NCBI GenBank assembly: GCA_020057985.1
Contig: JAGVEU010000166.1
Coordinates: 1-5,890 of the forward strand
DNA: 5,890 nt
DNA from: Calditrichota bacterium
Lineage (GTDB): Bacteria > Electryoneota > RPQS01
Direction: 5' to 3'
The translations under genes and the position numbers were made by a program. Positions 1 to 5,351 of the stretch are shown one piece after another. Below the pieces are notes generated by a model. The model made no database searches. It was given only the letters and a program-made list of their open reading frames with translations, and had not been told where the DNA came from. The first letter of the stretch is position 1. Every line of letters starts with the position of its first letter.

Positions 1-53
1 AAGGCCGCCAGCTCGACCCAGACGCTCTTTTTTGTTTGCCTACAGCCTGCACG

Positions 54-82
54 TTGACCCCAAAGTACCCTCAAAATACTAT
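54..82 (+). promoter_or_regulatory. Putative sigma70-type promoter for the TPR gene at 106
   Basis: A -35-like TTGACC (54-59) is followed after 17 bases by TACTAT (77-82), which matches the -10 consensus at four of six positions. Transcription would begin near 88-90, leaving a leader of about 16 bases that carries AAGGA (93-97), eight bases before the ATG at 106. A T-rich run at 28-36 lies upstream without an obvious GC hairpin, so I do not call it a terminator. Assigned by eye only. Confidence 0.45.
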
Positions 83-105
83 AAACGAAAAGAAGGAAAG
101 CTAGC

Positions 106-729
106 ATGTCAACCGACACAAGCATCATGGTTGCGATGGCATTGTTGCGGGAAGTTGAGTCTGGAGTCCATGACCGCCTGGGAAACGTGATGGCGGTGCC
201 GTGGGGCACCGAGTATGATCCGAAACTGGATCGCTTCTGCAAGGAGGCGGTGAAGCAGTGCGATCTGGCGGAACAGAAAGCCCCCGATTCCGAAGAAGTG
301 GAACTGCAGAGCAACATCCTCAAAGCTCAGATTTACGGCTGCTGGGTGGTGATGGGACCCAGCCAGCGAGGTGTTCACCACAAGGCGGTCGCAGCGTACG
401 ATCGCGCGTTAGCACTGGGAGGAGACGAAGCCGAGCTTCGATATCGGATGGCTTTGCTGTACCGGACACACAGCAACAAGCAGGAAGCAATCAGAAATTT
501 CGAGCGGGTTGTTGAAATCGCCGGAACCGACAGTGAACTGGGAATTGAGTGCGCCAAGGAGCGGAAAAAGAGAAATCGAAGAAGGGTTGTTTTGTGGCCA
601 CTGCCTGCTATGGATCGGACTGTGCTCCGGAAGTCATGCTCCTTCGGCGGCTCCGTGATGAGATTCTGCTTAACTCAGTCTTCGGACAGGCGTTCGTTGA
701 ATGCTACTATGCAATTTCGCCACCAATAG
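106..729 (+). CDS. TPR protein; N-terminal part of a frameshifted TPR/CFI-box gene
   Basis: The ATG is preceded by AAGGA at a good distance. Residues about 40-150 are helical and TPR-like. The clearest repeat runs from about residue 90 to 138 (AVAAYDRALALG, then a second helix pair ending NFERVVEIAG), with conserved small and aromatic positions. TPRs mediate protein-protein contact, so a scaffold or adaptor role is likely, but no partner is visible. The sequence is credible to about residue 155 (KERKK). After that, residues 156-207 are Arg/Ser-rich and look like out-of-frame translation, because the overlapping frame encodes a recognisable CFI-box from 588. I therefore infer that the native product was a fusion of about 262 residues ending at 893, and that this 207-residue form is a truncation or an assembly artefact. 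No signal peptide is seen. Confidence 0.7.
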   Translation: MSTDTSIMVAMALLREVESGVHDRLGNVMAVPWGTEYDPKLDRFCKEAVKQCDLAEQKAPDSEEVELQSNILKAQIYGCWVVMGPSQRGVHHKAVAAYDRALALGGDEAELRYRMALLYRTHSNKQEAIRNFERVVEIAGTDSELGIECAKERKKRNRRRVVLWPLPAMDRTVLRKSCSFGGSVMRFCLTQSSDRRSLNATMQFRHQ

Positions 730-893
730 CGCGGTTCATTGGGCGGTGTTCCTTCCTACGTATCTCAATTCTGAATCTTGTTGTTCGCCCTATTGTCGCA
801 CTTGCCAGAATTTGGTTGTCATCCGTACAGAACAGGAAGAAATTGCGTCGAGGCCCGGAATCTGACACGTCCAAAAGGTTCAACCATGGATAG
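549..893 (+). pseudogene. CFI-box C-terminal domain, out of frame with the TPR gene
   Basis: This frame encodes the hallmark CFVATACYGS (from 588), then APEVMLLRRLRDEILL and a hydrophobic FVECYYAISPPIARFI segment. This is the pattern of the CFI-box C-terminal domain, which normally ends bacterial proteins after a TPR or other module. The nominal GTG at 549 lies inside the TPR coding frame and has no convincing ribosome site, so independent translation is doubtful. Restoring one base in the A5 run at 565-569 would join it to the upstream frame and give a TPR/CFI-box protein of about 262 residues. The tail after about 760 is hydrophobic (ISILNLVVRPIVALARIWL) and then basic, which could be membrane-associating. 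The domain's biochemical role is not established. Alternatives to a broken gene are programmed -1 slippage or a sequencing error. Confidence 0.65.
564..570 (+). other. Frameshift point, G AAA AAG
   Basis: In the TPR frame the codons are CGG AAA AAG. A one-base backward slip gives GAA AAA and then GAG, entering the CFI-box frame. The A5 run is a natural place for loss of one A by mutation or sequencing error, and it weakly resembles a -1 slippery heptamer. A Shine-Dalgarno-like AAGGAG lies at 556-561, only two bases upstream, which is closer than in known SD-stimulated -1 shifts such as dnaX. No strong stimulatory hairpin follows. Confidence 0.45.
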
Positions 894-944
894 ACGCAGG
901 TAATCATCTCTGTTCGCCTCGTCCACCGATTCAAAACGCTCCGT

Positions 945-2054
945 GTGCCTATAGTGAAAATAGAACAGAAACAACCTCCTTGGCTGGTTCTGCTTCCAGA
1001 TGCCTTGGGGGACATGGTTGTCAGTACTGTTGCACTAAATGAGATCATTTCGCAAGCCGGGGTGGTACACACCATTGCCATCGGTTGCCACTCACGACAT
1101 CGGAGCATTTTCAGCGACTACGAGGGTGTGGATCAAGTCCTATGTTACGATCTGCCCACCTCCGTCGCAGAGGACTGCTACGACTGGGTCATTGATTTGG
1201 CTGGAAATCACGACTCATACAGGTTCGCCGCGCACTTCAAGCGCAGGCACTACATTCACCACTATGCGGATGATGCCCAAATCATTTGCGTGGATGGAGA
1301 GCCAAGACGTGTACCCGTATTCGATCGCACTGCAAGCGGTGATGCGGGAAATCCGGATCTGCCAGCATGGATGCTGGAGGCTTCGCTTGCGGCAGTGGTA
1401 CTGAAGGCGGATGTCTGGCAATGGCTGCGAGAACAGCATGAACCAAGTCTGCGGTTCAAATTGGGAAACGCTTGGAAGTCTGTTAACGAAGAGACACGCC
1501 GCGTCCTGATTCTGCCTTGTGGCGGACACAGTCTAAAGAGATACCCAGAGACCCAGCTCCTTGAATTGATAAGTGCTCTTTCCAAAGATAACTGGGAAGT
1601 ATGCGTGACAGTGGGGCCAGATGAGCAGTTCGAATACGCCGAGCTTCGCAGAACAAAAGGAATCAGTGTATATGACCGACATAACGTATATGATCTCATC
1701 GCAGATATTAGGAGAGCCACATTGATTATTGCAAACGACTGCGGTCCCATGCACGTTGCCGCCGCCCTAAACAAACCAACACTCGGCATCTTTGGCCCGA
1801 CCAATCCACGATGTTGGTTTCCCTATTCTGGGTCACATCGGCGCTATTGTCAAGAGACCTCTGAAATAGACCACTGGGGCCGAATAGACAACTGTTCTGC
1901 TTGGGATCACTGGCCGACTCCGGCCGCGGTGTGGGAACTTGCGCGTTCCATTTTGCTACCATACGCTTCACGTAGGCCAACTGAACTGGGAATGTTGCAT
2001 AGAGGGCACAATCACTTGTCCTCACACCACTTTGCATCTGGGGAACGGCCATGA
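945..2054 (+). CDS. GT9-family (heptosyltransferase-like) GT-B glycosyltransferase
   Basis: The predicted 369-residue protein has the two-Rossmann-lobe GT-B pattern of family GT9, whose founding members (WaaC/WaaF) move heptose from ADP-heptose in LPS core synthesis. The N-lobe begins WLVLLPDALGDMVVSTVAL (13-31), with the family LGD motif at 21-23. The C-lobe opens with VLILPCGG and KRYP (198-201, the usual K-R-W-P region) and carries the donor-site signature NDCGPMHVAAALNKPTLGIF (264-283), then GPTNP. Length is normal for the family. The tail is His-rich (LHRGHNHLSSHH). The start is uncertain: GTG 945 has no clear ribosome site, and GTG 954 is also possible. The stop overlaps the ATG of the radical SAM gene, so the two are probably co-translated. 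That context suggests a peptide or peptide-linked acceptor rather than LPS, which is inference. The family call is secure; donor and acceptor are unknown. Confidence 0.88.
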   Translation: MPIVKIEQKQPPWLVLLPDALGDMVVSTVALNEIISQAGVVHTIAIGCHSRHRSIFSDYEGVDQVLCYDLPTSVAEDCYDWVIDLAGNHDSYRFAAHFKRRHYIHHYADDAQIICVDGEPRRVPVFDRTASGDAGNPDLPAWMLEASLAAVVLKADVWQWLREQHEPSLRFKLGNAWKSVNEETRRVLILPCGGHSLKRYPETQLLELISALSKDNWEVCVTVGPDEQFEYAELRRTKGISVYDRHNVYDLIADIRRATLIIANDCGPMHVAAALNKPTLGIFGPTNPRCWFPYSGSHRRYCQETSEIDHWGRIDNCSAWDHWPTPAAVWELARSILLPYASRRPTELGMLHRGHNHLSSHHFASGERP

Positions 2055-3457
2055 TCACAAGTAGCTTGGCATCCAATATCAGCGTCCCCGAGGAATGCTT
2101 TAGTCACTATTACCTGCTCAACAATGGAACACGCATTGCAATCTTGTATAATACAAGACTGCAGATCAATGCACTGTTAGAAGATGATTCTGCGGAAGTC
2201 TTTCGCTTAATTTACCAGGGACGTGGTGACTTGTCTGGCGCGCTGGATTACATTCTTCGAAATGGCGAGTTTGGTGCTGCATACCCTGAGGAAGCGGCGG
2301 CGGCTACACTGACTGTGTTCGTTTCAGAGTTACTGGAAAGTGGATATCTGGTTAAGAAGAGCGAACCAGTTGAGGCCGATCAACAACCCAAACTGCCAGC
2401 ACAAGCAGAGGGTGGCGCACCGATGCCCAACAGTGATTTGGAACGGCAGATTGGGCCTTGGATGGCTGATAACCATATTCTGTATGATATCGTTCTGGAA
2501 CTGACATATCGCTGCAATGAGAACTGCATTCATTGCTACTGTCCAAGAGACAGAAGCCCCGAAGAACTTACGACGGCGGATGTGATCAGCTTAATTGATG
2601 AATTCAAGGCTTTGGGTGGTTTTCATGTTCATCTGACGGGTGGTGAGATGTTTATGCGGAAGGACATCAAAGAGATTCTAAGTCATCTTCGGGAGACAAA
2701 GCTGCTGTGCGACCTGACCAGCAATCTCACTTTGCTGAATTCCGATGATCTGTTGGATTCGGTGGTACGCTTGCATCCCCGTTCTGTTGCCTGCAGCATT
2801 TATTCCGCCGACCCGAGTGTGCATGATGCAGTCACCCGCAGTGCAGGCTCTCTTGAGCGATCGTTGCAAGCGATTCGCAATCTGCGCCATCTCGATATTC
2901 CGGTCGTGATCAAGTGCCCGCTCATGAGCGTGAATGTAGACGGATGGCGCAGTATCGCGAATCTTGCCCAAGAGCTCGACTGCAAATATCAATTCGACTT
3001 GAACATCACCGCCAGAAATGACGGTGACTCCTCGCCTTTGGGCTACCGCGTGCAGGACCCGGACAAAATCGCCGAGGTTATGTCATCGAGCTTTTTTCAT
3101 CTGGCGATTAATAACGAACCCCTATCCAATCTTTCCAGTGTAGATCAGAACGCAAGCTTGTGTGGCGCTGGAGCAGCGGAATTAGTGATTTCCCCTGACG
3201 GCACGATCCGGCCCTGCATCGGAATGGTTAGAGCTCTGGGGAAATTCCCGCAAGACAGCCTCCAAAGCGTTTGGGAGGACTCTTCCTTCGTGACCGAATG
3301 GTCGCGGCACAAGTGGAAGGATGTTAAGGGGTGCTCGACCTGCGACAAATTCCGTTACTGTTTTCGTTGTCCGGGGTCGTGGTTATTGGAAACAGGAAGC
3401 CCTTTTCAGCCTAGCGACTACACATGTAAACTAGCGGAGATATGGTCGCGTTGTTGA
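2051..3457 (+). CDS. Radical SAM/SPASM peptide maturase with N-terminal PqqD-like domain
   Basis: This 468-residue protein starts in an ATGA overlap with the glycosyltransferase; GGGGA at 2040-2044 is its probable ribosome site. Residues about 18-102 resemble a PqqD-like RiPP recognition element, which binds a precursor's leader. A linker (103-140) follows. The radical SAM core holds CNENCIHC (C155, C159, C162: CX3CX2C for the SAM-binding 4Fe-4S cluster) and the SAM-contact motif TGGE (196-199). The SPASM domain has C371-X12-G-X4-C389, then C428-X2-C431-X5-C437-X2-C440 and C459, enough to hold auxiliary Fe-S clusters; the last gap is X2 where X3 is usual. The final residue is also Cys. Family members such as PqqE, sactipeptide and ranthipeptide maturases make C-C or Cys thioether cross-links in peptides. 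The tiny Cys-containing ORFs just downstream are the obvious substrates. The exact reaction cannot be read from sequence. Confidence 0.92.
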   Translation: MITSSLASNISVPEECFSHYYLLNNGTRIAILYNTRLQINALLEDDSAEVFRLIYQGRGDLSGALDYILRNGEFGAAYPEEAAAATLTVFVSELLESGYLVKKSEPVEADQQPKLPAQAEGGAPMPNSDLERQIGPWMADNHILYDIVLELTYRCNENCIHCYCPRDRSPEELTTADVISLIDEFKALGGFHVHLTGGEMFMRKDIKEILSHLRETKLLCDLTSNLTLLNSDDLLDSVVRLHPRSVACSIYSADPSVHDAVTRSAGSLERSLQAIRNLRHLDIPVVIKCPLMSVNVDGWRSIANLAQELDCKYQFDLNITARNDGDSSPLGYRVQDPDKIAEVMSSSFFHLAINNEPLSNLSSVDQNASLCGAGAAELVISPDGTIRPCIGMVRALGKFPQDSLQSVWEDSSFVTEWSRHKWKDVKGCSTCDKFRYCFRCPGSWLLETGSPFQPSDYTCKLAEIWSRC

Positions 3458-3490
3458 GCCGGACTCGCACAAGCGATAACGTCGGCTCAA
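3454..3490 (+). promoter_or_regulatory. Hairpin across the radical SAM stop codon
   Basis: TTGAGCCG (3454-3461) and CGGCTCAA (3483-3490) are perfect 8-bp inverted arms around a 21-base loop. The left arm contains the TGA stop of the maturase, while the right arm lies inside repeat copy 1. No U-tract follows, so a classical terminator is unlikely. It could slow 3' decay or separate enzyme and precursor expression. Copy 2 keeps the right arm (3656-3663) but has no matching left arm, so this fold exists only before copy 1. Confidence 0.4.
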
Positions 3491-3631
3491 TCTGAGACGG
3501 CAAATGCTACGATTAATCAGACAATTCTCTTGTGGCCATTACGTAATGACTCATATAGAAAGGAGGTGAGATTCGTGAAATTAGGCGTTACTAAGGAGGG
3601 GCGATATGATATCGCCGCGTCGAATGGTTGT
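3470..3631 (+). repeat. Tandem direct repeat, copy 1 (leader plus start of peptide gene)
   Basis: This 162-base segment matches 3643-3803 at an offset of 173. By hand alignment I find four substitutions and one single-base gap, about 97% identity. The unit holds 105 bases of leader, including the palindrome CATTACGTAATG (3537-3548), a perfect Shine-Dalgarno sequence, and the first 19 codons of a small ORF. Similarity stops right after the TGT codon for Cys19. An 11-base spacer separates it from copy 2. Confidence 0.95.
3560..3569 (+). promoter_or_regulatory. Perfect Shine-Dalgarno sequence for peptide gene 1
   Basis: AAGGAGGTGA is fully complementary to the usual 3' end of 16S rRNA and lies five bases before GTG 3575. 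It is stronger than the sites of the two enzyme genes upstream, as expected if a peptide substrate must outnumber its modifying enzymes. It also decides the start: an in-frame GTG at 3566 lies inside this motif and is unlikely to be used. Confidence 0.8.
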
Positions 3632-3652
3632 AAGCTATCTAGCAAGCGATAA
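3575..3652 (+). CDS. Candidate RiPP precursor peptide 1 (25 aa, short or degraded core)
   Basis: A GTG start five bases after a perfect Shine-Dalgarno site opens a 25-codon ORF ending in TAA. It reads MKLGVTKEGRYDIAASNGC followed by KLSSKR. The first 19 residues match the second peptide except Gly9 for Glu9. The differing bases between the ORFs are mostly synonymous, which supports translation. Its tail after Cys19 is only six residues, has no second Cys, and its last codons run into the start of repeat copy 2. I infer a truncated paralogue created by the tandem duplication. It could still give a leader-only peptide that competes for the maturase, or be non-functional. I do not recognise the family. 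It is too short for ordinary gene callers. Confidence 0.7.
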   Translation: MKLGVTKEGRYDIAASNGCKLSSKR

Positions 3653-3803
3653 CGTCGGCTCAATCTGAGACGGCAAATGCTACGATTAATCAGACAATTC
3701 TCTTGTGGCCATTACGTAATGACTCAATAGAAAGGAGGTGAGATTCGTGAAACTAGGCGTTACTAAGGAAGAGCGATATGACATCGCCGCGTCGAATGGT
3801 TGT
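3643..3803 (+). repeat. Tandem direct repeat, copy 2
   Basis: This is the second 161-base copy of the unit at 3470-3631, one T shorter in the stretch just before the ribosome site (TCAATAG against TCATATAG). It again carries CATTACGTAATG (3710-3721), the perfect Shine-Dalgarno sequence, and 19 codons ending at TGT (Cys). After 3803 the sequence is unlike that following copy 1, apart from a loose match of AAG-CTATCTA with AAGGGCATCTA. Copy 2 begins within the last codons of peptide gene 1. Confidence 0.95.
3732..3741 (+). promoter_or_regulatory. Perfect Shine-Dalgarno sequence for peptide gene 2
   Basis: The same AAGGAGGTGA as in copy 1 stands five bases before GTG 3747. Its conservation in both copies, together with a frame conserved behind it, supports translation from the GTG. 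Confidence 0.8.
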
Positions 3804-3848
3804 CCAAGGGCATCTACTTACAGTTGCGGTATCAACTATCGGACTTGA
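3747..3848 (+). CDS. Candidate RiPP precursor peptide 2 (33 aa, CX7C core)
   Basis: A GTG start after a perfect Shine-Dalgarno site opens a 33-codon ORF ending in TGA. The N-terminus MKLGVTKEERYDIAASNG is charged and leader-like. The C-terminal part CPRASTYSCGINYRT holds Cys19 and Cys27 (CX7C), Ser/Thr residues and two Tyr, which suits cross-linking by a radical SAM/SPASM enzyme and possible glycosylation. Its position 3' of such a maturase is typical of RiPP operons. Three of the four substitutions against the paralogue at 3575 are synonymous. The cleavage point is unknown; just before Cys19, after Asn-Gly, is a guess based on where the paralogues diverge. I do not recognise the family. The chief alternative is a chance ORF, which the ribosome site and substitution pattern argue against. 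Confidence 0.78.
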   Translation: MKLGVTKEERYDIAASNGCPRASTYSCGINYRT

Positions 3849-3976
3849 TCTCATGACATGTCTCACGATGATCGTGTTGTAGTAACTCCGAGGCGGGGCC
3901 ATCGCCATAGAACTCGGTACATTTCAATCCGATGCATGAGAGAACAAGCATGGGTATCCTGGGACGCAGGAGATCC

Positions 3977-4140
3977 TGATCTCACACCAGATCAAAGGGG
4001 CTACGTTTGCAGCTACCCGTGAACATTACGATAAGCGTCGTTAGTCCGCGGGTAGCTGTCACCCTTGCGAGCACCACCACAGCCATAGAGCGCTGCATGG
4101 CTGTGGGATCAGAAGCCACGGACTCCAAATGTTTCGTGGC
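3977..4140. repeat. Cluster of four inverted repeats, possible structured RNA
   Basis: Four stem-loops stand in a row: TGATCT/AGATCA (3977-3982 and 3989-3994); CAGCTACCCG/CGGGTAGCTG (4010-4019 and 4049-4058, 29-base loop with a small inner hairpin at 4028-4041); CCACAGCCAT/ATGGCTGTGG (4077-4086 and 4097-4106, 10-base loop); and GCCACG/CGTGGC (4115-4120 and 4135-4140). Two are perfect over 10 bp. No T-tract follows any of them, so ordinary terminators are unlikely. A non-coding RNA, a folded leader for the downstream TPR genes, or remains of a palindromic mobile repeat are all possible. The strand cannot be told. Confidence 0.5.
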
Positions 4141-4272
4141 ATACAGGACAATATAGCGTTTTCAGCCAGAGTCACAATTTTCTGCTGTCTCGTATGAACA
4201 CCATGTGTGATTTTGGCGTTTTGGAAATCGTGACGACACATTTCACGAAATTGAACAAAATTCAAATCAACA

Positions 4273-4279
4273 AAGGAGG
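4273..4279 (+). promoter_or_regulatory. Shine-Dalgarno site of the membrane-anchored TPR-like gene
   Basis: AAGGAGG ends two bases before ATG 4282 and five before GTG 4285. The spacing favours the in-frame GTG, which would drop one residue from the protein. Both starts are possible. Confidence 0.6.
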
Positions 4280-4281
4280 CA

Positions 4282-4611
4282 ATGGTGAAGCTTGGCTGGG
4301 TAGAACTCCTACTCTTACTCGTCGTCGTGTGCATAGTCTACAGGTTTTTCTTCTCACGGAGGACGACCGTGCACAACCAATCCACAGCTGGTACACGTGA
4401 CGTTGGATCGCAGCCATTATCTCATGACGCTGAAGGTTGGTACAATCACGCGATTGCCTTGGCAAAGGCTGGCCGACGAGACGACGCATTCTGGGCTGCA
4501 GGCGAGGCAATATCCGCGGCATCGTTGGAAAGTACTGCAGCAGCAAAGGCTATGGCGGTTCGGATAAGTCGGCATCCGGCTCTTGGACCGATTATGGACA
4601 ATCAAGGATAA
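4282..4611 (+). CDS. Small membrane-anchored TPR-like protein
   Basis: The 109-residue product begins with a strongly hydrophobic stretch (about residues 6-25, WVELLLLLVVVCIVYRFFF) followed by SRR. This is a signal anchor likely to leave the remainder in the cytoplasm by the positive-inside rule. A polar linker follows. Residues about 50-85 (AEGWYNHAIALAKAGRRDDA, then AGEAISAAS) form one TPR-like helix pair, and the protein ends with a proline-containing tail. I do not recognise a named family. It opens a run of three small tandem genes with TPR-like parts, with 16 bases to the next start, so it may tether a partner of those proteins at the membrane (inference). The start may be GTG 4285 rather than ATG 4282, judged by ribosome-site spacing. 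Confidence 0.72.
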   Translation: MVKLGWVELLLLLVVVCIVYRFFFSRRTTVHNQSTAGTRDVGSQPLSHDAEGWYNHAIALAKAGRRDDAFWAAGEAISAASLESTAAAKAMAVRISRHPALGPIMDNQG

Positions 4612-4627
4612 TTTGGAGGAGTGTATT

Positions 4628-5341
4628 GTGCCATCCTATCGACTATCTGACCTCAAGTGTCGTATCCATCCAGATGCAGAGGAAATAATGCACGTAGAAG
4701 GGTTGCCGCAGGTTTGCTTTGAATATCCGCGCGGACTTTCAGCCATTTGCGGGTATCACTATGGCTTAGTCCCGGACAAGAATTGTCGCGAAGCAATATT
4801 CGAGCTTTACGAAGGTGATCCAGACAAAGCTAAGGAGCCTTGGGCCGCGAAACTGCACGTGTGGATTCATGGAAGCATCAAGAACCCGCATTTCGAAACT
4901 GCGCTGGTAATGAGAGGTGATTCTCATCCTTCCGAGCCGCTAGCCAATTCGATGGCTATGCCGATCGATGAGGGGCCATTAGTCGATTCGACGAGTACGC
5001 CGATGGACGCAGAAAAGTACTTGGCTGCCATGGACACAATCCTGCTTGGTGATCCTACGAACTGCATGGCCTGGAACGACAGGGGGATGATCCTTCAACG
5101 GCTCCACAGATATGATGAGGCGCTCACCGCGTTGAACCAGGCGATTCGACTTGATCCAAGCTACTCGGTTGCATGGTTAAATCGTGCAGCGACCAAAGCT
5201 GTCCTTGGGAATCGCCATGCCGCCATTGATGATCTCAGGATGGCCATATCTCTGGACAAGCGGGCGCGTGAAACCGCGAGAGATGATCCCGATTTTGAAG
5301 GACTACAGACAATGCCTGAGTTTCAGTTTTTGATGCAATAG
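4628..5341 (+). CDS. Unknown N-terminal domain fused to C-terminal TPRs
   Basis: I choose GTG 4628, giving 237 residues, because GGAGG (4615-4619) lies eight bases before it. An in-frame ATG at 4583 would lie inside the preceding gene and lacks a ribosome site. Residues about 8-105 form a domain I do not recognise, with three Cys, aromatic residues and patches such as VCFEYPRGLSAICGYHYGLVP. A Ser/Pro-rich linker follows. The C-terminal 100 residues carry two clear TPRs (CMAWNDRGMILQRLHRYDEA and AWLNRAATKAVLGNRHAAID, each followed by a second helix). The end, DDPDFEGLQTMPEFQFLMQ, is a common close of TPR proteins. The TAG stop sits in the ribosome site of the next gene, so the two are probably co-translated. 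A role in protein contacts is likely; the function is unknown. Confidence 0.8.
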   Translation: MPSYRLSDLKCRIHPDAEEIMHVEGLPQVCFEYPRGLSAICGYHYGLVPDKNCREAIFELYEGDPDKAKEPWAAKLHVWIHGSIKNPHFETALVMRGDSHPSEPLANSMAMPIDEGPLVDSTSTPMDAEKYLAAMDTILLGDPTNCMAWNDRGMILQRLHRYDEALTALNQAIRLDPSYSVAWLNRAATKAVLGNRHAAIDDLRMAISLDKRARETARDDPDFEGLQTMPEFQFLMQ

Positions 5342-5351
5342 GTGAAACTCT

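Larger units (their letters stand above)
3849..4281. other. Intergenic region of 433 bp with several inverted repeats
   Basis: I see no credible gene here. ORFs on either strand lack ribosome sites and family motifs. Just after peptide gene 2 lie the palindromes GACATGTC (3855-3862) and CACGATGATCGTG (3864-3876), possible protein-binding sites or a weak transcript end without a T-tract. The segment 3977-4140 holds four inverted repeats, listed separately. Nearer the next gene are TCGTGA/TCACGA (4228-4233 and 4243-4248) and TTGAA/TTCAA (4251-4255 and 4261-4265), which could be operator-like or leader structure for the gene at 4282. No promoter with good -35 and -10 boxes stood out. Confidence 0.6.

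Noticed and set aside
556..570. Programmed frameshift of the prfB (+1) or dnaX (-1) type.
   Set aside because: The needed shift is -1, the AAGGAG lies only two bases upstream of the slip site, and no strong hairpin follows. Mutation or sequencing error is simpler, though slippage is not excluded.
1262..1804. 180-codon ORF on the minus strand.
   Set aside because: It lies wholly inside the GT9 gene, whose family motifs run throughout; its product has no recognisable pattern.
3537..3565. Promoter in the repeat leader (TTGTGG and CATATA with 16-base spacing).
   Set aside because: The transcript would start inside the Shine-Dalgarno site, and the one-base gap falls in this -10 candidate in copy 2.
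3470..3803. Possible CRISPR or other array.
   Set aside because: There are only two long copies, each with a ribosome site and coding start; unit and spacer lengths do not fit CRISPR.
3778..3882. Alternative-frame small ORF (34 codons, hydrophobic) starting at ATG inside peptide gene 2, with a 20-codon counterpart at 3606 in copy 1.
   Set aside because: Copy differences are not silent in this frame (Ile to Thr at codon 2), only copy 1 has a good internal ribosome-like site, and the GTG frame has the perfect Shine-Dalgarno sequence.
4059..4334. 91-codon ORF on the minus strand in the gap.
   Set aside because: No ribosome site or family motif, composition is unlike a protein (repeated Ser/Thr, Trp/Cys-rich end), and it overlaps inverted repeats and the start of a better supported + strand gene.
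4194..4400. 68-codon + strand ORF overlapping the anchored TPR-like gene.
   Set aside because: No ribosome site at its start; the overlapping frame from 4282/4285 has AAGGAGG, a clean membrane segment and a TPR-like region.
4583..4627. Upstream ATG start for the unknown-domain/TPR gene.
   Set aside because: It overlaps the preceding gene and lacks a ribosome site; GTG 4628 has GGAGG at proper spacing.
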